In this document: piece after piece, positions 39,492 to 47,766 of the stretch
Position numbering within the stretch: position 1 is the stretch's first letter
How the letters are laid out: every line of letters starts with the position of its first letter
Assembly (NCBI RefSeq): GCF_002812725.1
Contig: NZ_NMUN01000010.1
Span: 124,001 to 188,000, forward strand
DNA length: 64,000 bases
Source of the DNA: Microbacterium sp. BR1
GTDB taxonomy: Bacteria > Actinomycetota > Actinomycetes > Actinomycetales > Microbacteriaceae
Reading direction: 5' to 3'
Made by a program: the position numbers and the translations under genes
Notes under the pieces: model-generated
What the model was told of the DNA's origin: nothing
Database searches by the model: none
What the model saw: the letters and a program-made list of their open reading frames with translations, nothing else

Positions 39492-40166
39492 CTACGCGCC
39501 GGGAAGCAGCAGCGCACGCAAGTCATCCACGTCGTCCGCGACGGCGGACGCACCCTCGGACTCGTGCGGCCAGCTGAAGCCCCAGCGCACGAAGATGACC
39601 GGCACATCGTGCTCGGCGCCGCCCTCGACGTCATGGTGGCGGTCGCCGACGAGGACGGGCCGGGACGTGTCGGCTCCGGCGACTTCGAGTTGGCGCAGGG
39701 CCTCCGCGACGATGTCGGACTTGGCACTCAACGTCCGCTCGTCGGGCGTCGCGCCGACGATCGCCGTGAAGTCGTCCGACAGCTCGAAGAAGTCCATCAG
39801 CTCGAGCACTTGATTCTCGGGCTTGCTGCTCGCGGTTGCCTGCGGCACCCCGTCGCGGTGCAGGTCGTGGATCAGGTCGACCATGCCGGGGAAAGTGCGC
39901 GCGCCCGTCGTGTACCCGTCGCGCGCGCCGAGTTCGCGGTACCACGCGACCGCCGTCGCGGCCTCTTCGGGCGACATGCCGACCTGGGCCTGGAACGACT
40001 GGAACATGGGCGGACCGATCCAGTGCACGAGTTCGGCGCGGGTCGGCGCCGGGTGACCGAAGTGCTCGAGCGCGATGGTGAGTCGGCGCAGGATGCCGTC
40101 CGAGGCATCCACGATCGTGCCGTCGACATCCCAGAGGATGCAGGACCAGGGGCAGGCGTCGGGCAT
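39492..40166 (-). CDS. HAD family hydrolase (phosphoglycolate phosphatase-like)
   Basis: This 224-aa HAD phosphatase has motif I DVDGTIVDAS (nucleophile and acid Asp), motif II in ATASSKPENQV, the conserved Lys in SAKSD and motif IV GDRHHDVEGGAEH. The helical cap between motifs I and II resembles Gph/YrfG-type enzymes acting on small phosphate esters. The substrate cannot be told. The start is ATG 40166. It precedes the rhomboid-like/DUF2156 gene on the same strand with a 36-bp gap. Confidence 0.9.
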   Translation of the reverse strand: MPDACPWSCILWDVDGTIVDASDGILRRLTIALEHFGHPAPTRAELVHWIGPPMFQSFQAQVGMSPEEAATAVAWYRELGARDGYTTGARTFPGMVDLIHDLHRDGVPQATASSKPENQVLELMDFFELSDDFTAIVGATPDERTLSAKSDIVAEALRQLEVAGADTSRPVLVGDRHHDVEGGAEHDVPVIFVRWGFSWPHESEGASAVADDVDDLRALLLPGA

Positions 40167-40240
40167 GTTCTCCAGCCTACGGGGCTGCGGGTCGGGGCTC
40201 GGTGGGTCGGGCGCTCTGGGTCGGGGGCTCCGGACCGGGC

Positions 40241-40936
40241 TCAGAACAGGCGGGGGATGCCCGACTCGATGCCTTTCATATCGTCGTAGTCCAGAGTGAC
40301 GCACCGGATGCCACGGTCCATCGCCAGCACGCGAGCCTGCGGCTTGATCTCTTGGGCCGCGAACACGCCCGTCACGGGCGCCAAGTGCGGGTCACGGCCG
40401 AGGAGGGCCAGGTAGCGCGTCAGCTGTTCGACGCCGTCGATGTCGCCGCGACGCTTGACCTCCACCGCGATGGTGCCGCCCGCGGGGTCGCGCAGCAGGA
40501 GGTCCACAGGGCCGATCGCGGTCGGGAACTCCCGGCGCACGAGGGTGACCCCGTCGCCGATGAGTTCGACCTGCTCGGCGAGCAGGCGCTGCAGGTCTGC
40601 TTCGACTCCGTCTTTCTGCAGCCCCGGGTCTGCGCCGAGCTCGTGGGAGGTGTCGTGGATGATCTCGTAGATGCTGACGAGAAGTGCGTCGCCCGACTTG
40701 GCGTGGGTGACGCGCCACTGCTCGATGATGCCGGCCTCACGCGCATCCTCGTCCGGGTTCTGCGAGATGAGCGAGCAGGGCGGGCTCATCCAGTTGAGGG
40801 GCTTGTAGCTCCCCCCGTCGGAGTGCACGAGCAGGCTCCCATCGCTCTTGTGGACCAAGAGCCGGGTGGCGAGGGGAAGATGCGCGCTGAGGCGGCCGGA
40901 GTAATCGACGGAGCAGCGGGCGATGACGAGACGCAC
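40241..40936 (-). CDS. nucS: Mismatch-specific endonuclease NucS
   Basis: This 231-aa protein matches NucS/EndoMS: the N-terminal DNA-binding domain begins [20 protein letters not shown], and the C-terminal RecB-like nuclease contains GPVDLLLRD (catalytic Asp) and [17 protein letters not shown] (catalytic Glu and Lys). NucS performs non-canonical mismatch repair in Actinobacteria that lack MutS/MutL, working with the beta clamp; the C-terminal GIPRLF resembles a clamp-binding tail. GTG 40936 is the start. Confidence 0.95.
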   Translation of the reverse strand: MRLVIARCSVDYSGRLSAHLPLATRLLVHKSDGSLLVHSDGGSYKPLNWMSPPCSLISQNPDEDAREAGIIEQWRVTHAKSGDALLVSIYEIIHDTSHELGADPGLQKDGVEADLQRLLAEQVELIGDGVTLVRREFPTAIGPVDLLLRDPAGGTIAVEVKRRGDIDGVEQLTRYLALLGRDPHLAPVTGVFAAQEIKPQARVLAMDRGIRCVTLDYDDMKGIESGIPRLF

Positions 40937-40963
40937 CGCACCAGCGTACGTGCCGATGTTGCC

Positions 40964-41884
40964 CTACTGAGCGTCGATCGGCAGCAGGATGTTCTTGACC
41001 GAGGGGTCGGTGCGCAGGAATTCCTGTACCGCGGGATCTTGGAAGGCCTGGACGAGCTTCTTCACGTTGGCGGTTTCGGCGTAGTCGGATCCGATCGTGA
41101 GCTGCCCCGCGAACTCGTCGGGCGCGGCGGGGGCGTAGATCTGCTTGGCGATGTCGATCTGCGCCGCGAGGTAGTACTCGGTGTAGCCCACCGCCGCGTC
41201 GAGGTCGGCGAGCGCCCGCGACTGTGCAGCGAAGTCCAGCAGGACGAACGTGAGGTTCTTGGGATTCTCGACGATGTCCTCCTGAGTGGCGTACGCCTTG
41301 TCGATCGTGGGGTCGAGCGTGATCAACCCGGCGCGTTCCAGCACCCAGAGACCTTGTGCCTCGTTCGCCGGATCGGAATACAGCGAGATCGTTCCGCCAT
41401 CCGGGATCTCACTGATGTCTGAGTACTTGTCGGACCACACGCCGAAACCCCAGCGGAAGACCGGAACCGCCGCGGTCTCGCGGAAATCGGGGTTGGCTTC
41501 GAGCACCTGGCTGAGCCACAGCTTGTGCTGGTAGATCGTGCCGGCCACCTCGCCCTCGCTCACCGCGCGGTTGATGGTGTTGCTGTCGGCCAATCCCCGG
41601 AACGCGATCGTTATGTCGTACTTGGGTGCGACCTCTTCGGCGACGAACTCGACGAGCGCCTGTTCGGAGGCATTGCCCTCGGCGGTCGCGACGTACAGGG
41701 TCGCCCCGGCGATCTCGTTGGCGGATTTCGCGGGGTTCAGCAGCGGCACGAGGATGACGGCTCCGATCGCGAGCACGACGACCGCGCCGCCGGCGACCCA
41801 GGGCCAGCGCCGCCGGGGTCTGACCTCGAAACCGTGGTCGTCGCCGTTCGGCCGAGTCGATCGAGCGTTCAGCGTGGATGTCAT
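40964..41884 (-). CDS. metQ: MetQ/NlpA-type substrate-binding protein with membrane anchor
   Basis: This 306-aa protein has an NlpA-family ligand domain (TIAFRGLADSNTINRAVSEG and the VFRWGFGVWSDKYSD region) preceded by a basic N-terminus and a hydrophobic helix at about residues 29-50. Unusually it contains no cysteine at all, so it cannot be a lipoprotein like classical MetQ; the helix probably serves as an uncleaved anchor. It is the substrate-capture part of the metNIQ importer encoded in the same operon and would deliver methionine or a related compound. Confidence 0.88.
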   Translation of the reverse strand: MTSTLNARSTRPNGDDHGFEVRPRRRWPWVAGGAVVVLAIGAVILVPLLNPAKSANEIAGATLYVATAEGNASEQALVEFVAEEVAPKYDITIAFRGLADSNTINRAVSEGEVAGTIYQHKLWLSQVLEANPDFRETAAVPVFRWGFGVWSDKYSDISEIPDGGTISLYSDPANEAQGLWVLERAGLITLDPTIDKAYATQEDIVENPKNLTFVLLDFAAQSRALADLDAAVGYTEYYLAAQIDIAKQIYAPAAPDEFAGQLTIGSDYAETANVKKLVQAFQDPAVQEFLRTDPSVKNILLPIDAQ

Positions 41885-41926
41885 GGCAGAGCTCTCCGTG
41901 ATGATGATGATGATGAGGTGGGGGTG

Positions 41927-42634
41927 TCAGACGGCGGCCCGAGCGCGATGGCGGGTGCGAGCCTGGGGGGTGGCGAGTCGGACGAAAGAGTCGCCGAGTT
42001 TCTGCACGAACGCGACGAGCAGCACGAGCACGATGATCGTCGCCAACATGACGCCGTTGTCGAAGCGCTGATAGCCGTAGGTCACCGCGACGTATCCGAT
42101 TCCGCCGGCCCCGATGCTTCCCGCGATCGCGGAGTACTCGATCATCGCGATCGTGTTGATCGTGATGCCGCCGATGATGCTCGGCACTGCCTCGGACAGC
42201 TGCGCGGTGCGGATGATCTGAAGCGGGGATGCGCCGCTCGCGGTGGCGACGCGCGCGAGGTTCGTCGGTACGCCCCGCAGCGAGTTCTCGACGATGCGCG
42301 TGAAGAAGGCGATGCCCGCGATCGACATGGGGACAACCGCAGCGGCGATACCGATGTTGGTGCCCGTGATGAACCGCGTGAACGGGACGATTGCCGCCAT
42401 CAGGATGAGGAACGGCAGGGAGCGACCGACGCTCACGATCCCGCTCAGGACGGCGTGCAGCCGCGGTCGAGGAAAGAGCCCGTGCGGCGCGAGGTTGTGT
42501 ACCAGCGCCCCGAGCGGGATGCCGACGAGGACGACGATGGCCATGACGATGCCGACCATGATCAGCGTGTCGAGCAGCGCCGGGAAGATGAGCGCGGGGA
42601 TGTCCGCAAGGGGGATGTTGTCGAGGTGTCTCAT
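41927..42634 (-). CDS. metI: Methionine-type ABC transporter permease MetI
   Basis: This 235-aa permease has five or six membrane helices and the ABC coupling segment in ASGASPLQIIRTAQLSEAVP (the EAA-like loop), typical of MetI. It forms the channel of the MetNIQ importer. It overlaps metN by 4 bp and is separated from metQ by 42 bp that contain a short GAT microsatellite and no gene. Confidence 0.93.
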   Translation of the reverse strand: MRHLDNIPLADIPALIFPALLDTLIMVGIVMAIVVLVGIPLGALVHNLAPHGLFPRPRLHAVLSGIVSVGRSLPFLILMAAIVPFTRFITGTNIGIAAAVVPMSIAGIAFFTRIVENSLRGVPTNLARVATASGASPLQIIRTAQLSEAVPSIIGGITINTIAMIEYSAIAGSIGAGGIGYVAVTYGYQRFDNGVMLATIIVLVLLVAFVQKLGDSFVRLATPQARTRHRARAAV

Positions 42635-43653
42635 GACGACACCGCCTCGGGCGAAACCGCGGCGGACGATACACCCGCGCGGACCGGTTCTGCCGGGCGC
42701 GCGTCTAGGCCCAGGTCCTCCAGCGCTTGACGAACCCGGTCTCCATCGGAGTGAGCGATGCCGATCACCACGGACCCGACGGTCGACTCGTGAAGGACTT
42801 CGACGGATGCGCCGAGGAGCGACACGGGAACGCCCAGAGTCTCACCGAGCCGCGACATCCAATCCGTCGGGACGTCGGCGGAGCGATACGAAACGACCCA
42901 CGTCGTCTCGGATTCGCCTGCTGCGGCGTGCGCGCGGCGGGGTTGGAGCGCCCGCCCCAGTTCCGAGTCCGCATCGTGCAAGAGCTCGACCAGTCGCCCG
43001 GACTCGACGATGCGTCCGTGGTCGAGTCGCGCGACCGAGTCGGCGATGCTGCGAACCGTGTCCATTTCGTGCGTGATGAAGATGATCGCCAGATCGAGGT
43101 CGTCGCGCAGCTCTTTGATCAGCGCGACCACGGACGCGGTCGCGTCGGGGTCCAGCCCGCTCGTCGCCTCGTCCGAGATCAACACCCGGGGGCGGAGCGC
43201 GAGGGCACGAGCGATGCCGACCCGCTGGCGCTGGCCGCCGGACAGTTCGTGCGGGTAGCTGTTCGCCTTGCCGACGAGACCGACTCGATCGAGCAGCTCG
43301 GCCACGCGGCGCTTCGACTCGACGGCCGTGACACCCAGATATTCGAGCGGTAGGGCGACGTTCTGTGCGGCCGTGCGACGGCTGAAGAGGCCGTCGTGCT
43401 GGAAGATTGTGCCGATCTTGCGGCGAGCGACGCGCAGCTGCCCGGCGTTCAGGTGCGAGAGGTTGTCGCCGTTGACGATGACGGCCCCCGAGGTCGGGGC
43501 CTCGAGCAGCGTCGCGCACTGGGCGAGGGTGCTCTTGCCCGCACCGCTCGGCCCGACGACCGCGAAGATCTCGCCGGACGCGACGGCGAAGTCGAGACGG
43601 TCGAGCACGGTCGTGACGCCGAAGGTCTTGGTGAGCTGCTCGAGGCGGATCAT
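42631..43653 (-). CDS. metN: Methionine-type ABC transporter ATPase MetN
   Basis: This 340-aa ATPase has Walker A GPSGAGKST, signature LSGGQRQRVGIARAL, Walker B VLISDEATSGLD and the H-loop FITHEMD, followed by a C-terminal NIL/ACT-like domain that in MetN binds methionine and inhibits transport. It powers the MetNIQ importer. It is the first gene of the metNIQ operon and divergent from a flavin monooxygenase gene; a tandem repeat lies in the shared upstream region. Confidence 0.95.
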   Translation of the reverse strand: MIRLEQLTKTFGVTTVLDRLDFAVASGEIFAVVGPSGAGKSTLAQCATLLEAPTSGAVIVNGDNLSHLNAGQLRVARRKIGTIFQHDGLFSRRTAAQNVALPLEYLGVTAVESKRRVAELLDRVGLVGKANSYPHELSGGQRQRVGIARALALRPRVLISDEATSGLDPDATASVVALIKELRDDLDLAIIFITHEMDTVRSIADSVARLDHGRIVESGRLVELLHDADSELGRALQPRRAHAAAGESETTWVVSYRSADVPTDWMSRLGETLGVPVSLLGASVEVLHESTVGSVVIGIAHSDGDRVRQALEDLGLDARPAEPVRAGVSSAAVSPEAVSS

Positions 43654-43733
43654 CGCGCCACCGGACGTGGCTCAGGGAAAGAAAGCATGCCGCCGACCGT
43701 AAGGGCGACGCATGCCCCCACAACAGCCGCGGC

Positions 43734-43773
43734 GACGCACGGGGTAACCACGTGACGCACGGAGTAACCATGT
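43734..43773. repeat. Two 20-bp direct repeats between metN and the monooxygenase gene
   Basis: GACGCACGGGGTAACCACGT (43734-43753) is followed immediately by GACGCACGGAGTAACCATGT, with 2 differences, and then a partial third copy (GACG). The spacing is two helical turns. It lies in the 176-bp divergent promoter region and is a candidate operator. The remaining bases show no other feature. Confidence 0.75.
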
Positions 43774-43829
43774 GACGTTATGTGTTGTCGGCGCTGGCGC
43801 GATTCGCCGCCGTGCCCGACGATTGCCCG

Positions 43830-45212
43830 ATGACTCGACAGATCCGCTTCAACGCCTTCGACATGAACTGCGTGGCTCACCAGTCTTCGGGCATGTGGCG
43901 CCACCCGGACGACCGTTCCGCCGACTACAAAGATCTGAGCTACTGGACAGGACTTGCCCAGCTGCTCGAGCGCGGAAACTTCGACGGCATCTTCATCGCC
44001 GACGTCCTGGGCACCTACGACGTGTACGGGGGTACGAACGAAGCCGCGATCCGGCACGGCGCACAGGTGCCTGTCGGAGACCCGGTGCTTCTCATCTCGG
44101 CCATGGCGTCCGTGACGAAGAACCTCGGATTCGGGGTGACCGCCGGCACGGCATACGAGCACCCATATCCCTTCGCGCGCCGGATGTCGACGCTCGACCA
44201 CCTGACGAAGGGGCGGGTGGGCTGGAACGTGGTGACCGGTTACCTGCCGTCCGCTGCCCGCAACATGGGCAATGACGACCAACTCGAGCACGATGAGCGA
44301 TACGAGCACGCGGACGAGTACCTCGACGTCCTCTACAAGCTCTGGGAGGGCTCCTGGGAGGACGACGCGGTGATTCGCGATCGCGAGTCGGGCGTCTTCA
44401 CCGACCCGCAGAAGGTGCACGAGATCGGCCACGAGGGCAAGTACTTCACCGTTCCGGGCATCCATATCTCTGAGCCGTCGCCGCAGCGCACACCCGTCAT
44501 CTACCAGGCAGGTGCCTCATCGCGCGGCATCGAGTTCGCGGCGGGCAATGCCGAGGCGATCTTCGTCGCGGCGCCGACCAAGGCCGTCCTCAAGAACACC
44601 GTGAGCAAGATCCGCGACGCCCTCGAGGCCGCCGGCCGCGATCGCTACTCAGCCCGCATCTACACGCTGCTGACGATCATCACCGACGAGACGCCCGAGA
44701 AGGCGAAGGCCAAGCACGAGGACTTCCTGCAGTATGCCGACCACGAGGGCGCCCTCGTCTTCATGTCCGGCTGGATGGGTATCGACCTGTCGCAGTACGA
44801 GCTCGACGAGCCCGTGGGCAACGTCAAGAGCAACGCCATCCAGTCCGTCATCGCCAACTACCAGGAGTCCGCGGCCCACGGCGAGACCTTCACGGTGCGG
44901 GATATCGCGCGCATCAGCGCTATCGGCGGTCTCGGCCCCACGCTCGTCGGATCGGGCAAGGAAATCGCGGATCAGCTGCAGGAGTGGGTCGCCGAAACGG
45001 ATGTCGACGGCTTCAACCTCGCCTACGCGATCACGCCGGGGACCTTCGAGGACATCGTCACCTACGTGATCCCCGAGTTGCGCGCGAGGGGTGCCTATCC
45101 GACCTCCTACGTCGAGGGAACGCTGCGCCACAAGCTGCACGGCAAGGGCGACCGCCTGCCCGCCGATCACAAGGGTGCGGGCTATCGCGTGGGTGCTCTC
45201 GCGATCTCGTGA
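43830..45212 (+). CDS. Flavin-dependent LLM class monooxygenase (NtaA/SnaA/DszA family)
   Basis: This 460-aa flavoenzyme opens with TRQIRFNAFDMNCVAHQSSG and carries GRVGWNVVTGYLPSAARN, YQAGASSRGIEFAA and other markers of the NtaA/SnaA/SoxA(DszA) subfamily, which uses FMNH2 to oxidise amines, thioethers or sulfones. No flavin reductase is adjacent. ATG 43830 is chosen because conserved sequence starts there; it lacks a good Shine-Dalgarno. It is divergent from metNIQ, suggesting oxidation of an imported organosulfur compound. Confidence 0.9.
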   Translation: MTRQIRFNAFDMNCVAHQSSGMWRHPDDRSADYKDLSYWTGLAQLLERGNFDGIFIADVLGTYDVYGGTNEAAIRHGAQVPVGDPVLLISAMASVTKNLGFGVTAGTAYEHPYPFARRMSTLDHLTKGRVGWNVVTGYLPSAARNMGNDDQLEHDERYEHADEYLDVLYKLWEGSWEDDAVIRDRESGVFTDPQKVHEIGHEGKYFTVPGIHISEPSPQRTPVIYQAGASSRGIEFAAGNAEAIFVAAPTKAVLKNTVSKIRDALEAAGRDRYSARIYTLLTIITDETPEKAKAKHEDFLQYADHEGALVFMSGWMGIDLSQYELDEPVGNVKSNAIQSVIANYQESAAHGETFTVRDIARISAIGGLGPTLVGSGKEIADQLQEWVAETDVDGFNLAYAITPGTFEDIVTYVIPELRARGAYPTSYVEGTLRHKLHGKGDRLPADHKGAGYRVGALAIS

Positions 45213-45218
45213 GCGTCG

Positions 45219-46499
45219 CTACAGCGCGGACGGCTCGTCGGCGGTCGGACGGTGCCCGTCCCGGCGCCCCTCGCCGACGTGCGATCCGGGCAGCGGGCGG
45301 GTGGCCCCGGATGCGAAGCCGGACGCGATGATGAGCCCCACCAGGATGTACAGGGTGTTGAGCAGGCCGATGTGCTCACTGACGAACCCGAGCAGCGGGG
45401 GCCCGCACAGGAAGGCGATGTAGCCGATCGTCGCGGCGGCGCTCACGCGGGCCGCGGCGCGGGCGGGGTCGTCGGCCGCGGCGGACATGCCGAGGGGGAA
45501 GCCGAGCGCGACGCCGGCACCCCAGAGAGCTGCGCCGACGAAGACGAGGGGGATCGACGGCGCGAGGATGAAGAGGACGAGTCCGACCGCAGCCGCGGCG
45601 GCGAGGACGCGCAGTGTCGCGACGCGACCGAATCGATCGACGAGCGGGCCGCCGGCGATGCGGACGAGCGTCATGCTGACCGAGAAGACGGCGAGTCCCG
45701 CCGCGCCCAGCGCCTGATCGGCGCCGTGCCCTTCGACGAGCGTGAGGGCGAGCCAGTCGTTCGCTCCGCCCTCGGCGAAGGCCATGCCGAGCATCACGAT
45801 TCCGAGCGTGTAGGTGCGGGGCTCGCGCCAGGCGGACAGGGATTCGTGCAGGCGCTCCCGCCACGCTCGCGCCGGCTCTCCGGACGGGTTCGGATCCATG
45901 GCCACGGCTCGCGCCGGGACGTTCGCGATGCTGACGATCGCGATGATGAGGATCACGGCGGCGAGCACGCCCGTGTGGATCAGGACGTTTAAACCCCAGG
46001 CGACGGCGAGAACGCCGATGCCGGCACCGAGCACGGTTCCGAAGCTGAAGAACGCGTGGAAGAGCGGCAGCAGGGTCTTACCGAGCTGCTTCTCGATCGC
46101 GGCCCCGTCGACGTTCATCATGACGTCGAGCGATCCGTTGCCGAGGCCGAAGAGCGCGAGGCCGAGCACGACGACGCCGTACGAGCCGAGGGCGTCCGTG
46201 CCCACGCCGATCGTGGCCACCCCCACCGCGACGACGACCATCGCGACGAACATGCCGCGCCGGGCGCCGAAACGCGCCAGGATGACCGAGCTGAGAGAGA
46301 GGCCGACGATCGACGCGATACCCGCGAGCAGCAGGACGAAACCGATCTGGATGTTGTCGATGTCGAGGGCCTGTTTGATCGCCGGCACGCGGGATGCCCA
46401 GGTCGCGATCGACAGTCCGCTCGCCGTGAAGATCGCGAAAACGGCGGTGCGCCAGCGCAGCAGTGCTCGGTGGTCGACGGGCGCGGCGAGTTCGGACAT
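45219..46499 (-). CDS. MFS transporter
   Basis: This 426-aa major facilitator protein has 12 membrane helices and a central loop of about 35 residues. Its motif FGLGNGSLDVMMNVDGAAIE resembles the subgroup that includes YbjJ/fucose-permease-like carriers, and FGARRG and RFGRVATLR are loop 2-3-like motifs. The substrate is not clear. The start is 14 bp from a perfect palindrome, and a LacI regulator is divergent, so it is probably the regulated gene of that pair. Confidence 0.88.
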   Translation of the reverse strand: MSELAAPVDHRALLRWRTAVFAIFTASGLSIATWASRVPAIKQALDIDNIQIGFVLLLAGIASIVGLSLSSVILARFGARRGMFVAMVVVAVGVATIGVGTDALGSYGVVVLGLALFGLGNGSLDVMMNVDGAAIEKQLGKTLLPLFHAFFSFGTVLGAGIGVLAVAWGLNVLIHTGVLAAVILIIAIVSIANVPARAVAMDPNPSGEPARAWRERLHESLSAWREPRTYTLGIVMLGMAFAEGGANDWLALTLVEGHGADQALGAAGLAVFSVSMTLVRIAGGPLVDRFGRVATLRVLAAAAAVGLVLFILAPSIPLVFVGAALWGAGVALGFPLGMSAAADDPARAAARVSAAATIGYIAFLCGPPLLGFVSEHIGLLNTLYILVGLIIASGFASGATRPLPGSHVGEGRRDGHRPTADEPSAL

Positions 46500-46512
46500 G
46501 GGCAGAGTCTAT

Positions 46513-46524
46513 CGAATCGATTCG
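46513..46524. promoter_or_regulatory. Candidate LacI-family operator
   Basis: CGAATCGATTCG is a perfect 12-bp palindrome with the central CG typical of LacI-family operators. It sits in the 83-bp gap between the divergent MFS and LacI genes. Confidence 0.55.
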
Positions 46525-46582
46525 GCGGGCCCACGGCGCTACGGGGTACCATCGGTGAATCAATCCCTAACCCGGAGGTGCG

Positions 46583-47647
46583 ATGGCTGCCGGAAGGCCG
46601 ACGATCGCCGATGTCGCGCGTGTCGCCCAGGTGTCGCCGTCGACCGCGTCCGTCGTCTTCAGCGGCAAGGCCTCCGTGACGGATGCGACCCGTGCTCGCG
46701 TGCTCGACGCCGCCGCGTCTCTCGGTTATACGGGTCCGGACCCGCGCGCCGCATCGCTACGCCGCGGCAGCAGCGGCATCGTCGGCGTGGTCTTCGAGGA
46801 GCACCTCGGCGCGGCATTCCGAGACCCGATCAAAGCGGTCATGATGGACGGTCTCGCCGAGGGGGTCGCGCCGCTCGGCGCCGGATTGCTGCTCCTCCAA
46901 GACGACGCCGGGGCCCCCGGTGCCGTGCCCGCATCGCCCAACCTGCGGTCCGCACCCCTGGACGCGGTGGTGCTCGTGGGCTGCAGCGGTCGTCTCGCCG
47001 ACTCCCTCGAGGCCGTCCGGGGCCGCGGCATCCCGGTCGTCGTCATCGAGGGCGACGCAGGCCCCGGCATCCCGCGCGTCGAGCTCGACAACCGCGAAGC
47101 GCAGCGTCACGCCGCACGGCATCTCCGCTCGCTGGGTCACGAGGACGTCGTGGTGTTGACACTGCCCTTCGATGCGAGTCGCCGGCGGGGCTGGGTCGAC
47201 GCGGATGACGCGCGCGCACCTGTCGTGGACGTGACACGCGAGAGACTGGCGGGCGCGCGCGACGTGTTCCCCGCGGCCCGTGTGTACGCGGCGGGGGGCA
47301 GCTTGATCGACGAGGGGCTCGCGGCCGGCCGCATGATCCTGGCTCGCGCGTCGCAGCGCCCCACCGCGGTCATCGCCCAGAGCGACCTCCTCGCTGCGGG
47401 CGTCGTGCGTGCCGCCGAAGAACTCGGGCTGTCGGTGCCGGGCGACGTCAGTGTGACGGGATTCGACGGCATCACCGTCGATGGTTTCGCCCCGTACGAA
47501 CTCACCACGCTGGTGCAGCCTGCGGCCGAGAAGGGCCGCGCCGCCGGCGCGATCGTCACGCGGATGATCGAGGGATCGGATGCCGCGTCGATCAGTTTCA
47601 CGTGCACGTTCCGCCAGGGCAACACCACCAGTCCTCCTGCGCGCTGA
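46583..47647 (+). CDS. LacI family transcriptional regulator
   Basis: This 354-aa regulator has an N-terminal LacI helix-turn-helix (TIADVARVAQVSPSTASVVFSGK) with hinge helix, then a periplasmic-binding-protein-like effector domain ending DVSVTGFDGI...TLVQPAAEKGRAAG. It should bind the palindrome at 46513 and control itself and the divergent MFS gene in response to a small molecule, probably a sugar. The ligand is unknown. A hairpin follows the gene. Confidence 0.9.
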   Translation: MAAGRPTIADVARVAQVSPSTASVVFSGKASVTDATRARVLDAAASLGYTGPDPRAASLRRGSSGIVGVVFEEHLGAAFRDPIKAVMMDGLAEGVAPLGAGLLLLQDDAGAPGAVPASPNLRSAPLDAVVLVGCSGRLADSLEAVRGRGIPVVVIEGDAGPGIPRVELDNREAQRHAARHLRSLGHEDVVVLTLPFDASRRRGWVDADDARAPVVDVTRERLAGARDVFPAARVYAAGGSLIDEGLAAGRMILARASQRPTAVIAQSDLLAAGVVRAAEELGLSVPGDVSVTGFDGITVDGFAPYELTTLVQPAAEKGRAAGAIVTRMIEGSDAASISFTCTFRQGNTTSPPAR

Positions 47648-47663
47648 GGCTCGTTCGGGCTCG

Positions 47664-47693
47664 TGCGAGATGATCCCGCTTCGGCATCTCGCA
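47664..47693 (+). terminator. Hairpin after the LacI gene
   Basis: A perfect 9-bp stem TGCGAGATG / CATCTCGCA with a further CCG/CGG pairing inside the loop is followed by AAAA rather than T-rich sequence. It is a candidate terminator. Confidence 0.5.
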
Positions 47694-47766
47694 AAATCCG
47701 CCCCGTAAGATAGGACTACTGTCCACTCCCTGAGCCACCCCGGCCGACACGACCGAGGAGACGCCT

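Noticed and set aside
41898..41916. GAT microsatellite giving a His-rich peptide in another frame
   Set aside because: It is a short trinucleotide repeat in the metI-metQ gap; the His-tag-like peptide belongs to a shadow frame with no other support.
43654..43829. Possible SAM or other riboswitch upstream of metN
   Set aside because: No conserved aptamer pairing could be found; the repeat pattern fits a protein operator better.
47594..47610. Half parS (AGTTTCACGTGCACG) near the 3' end of the lacI gene
   Set aside because: The right half is not palindromic, so ParB would not be expected to bind; it is within coding sequence.
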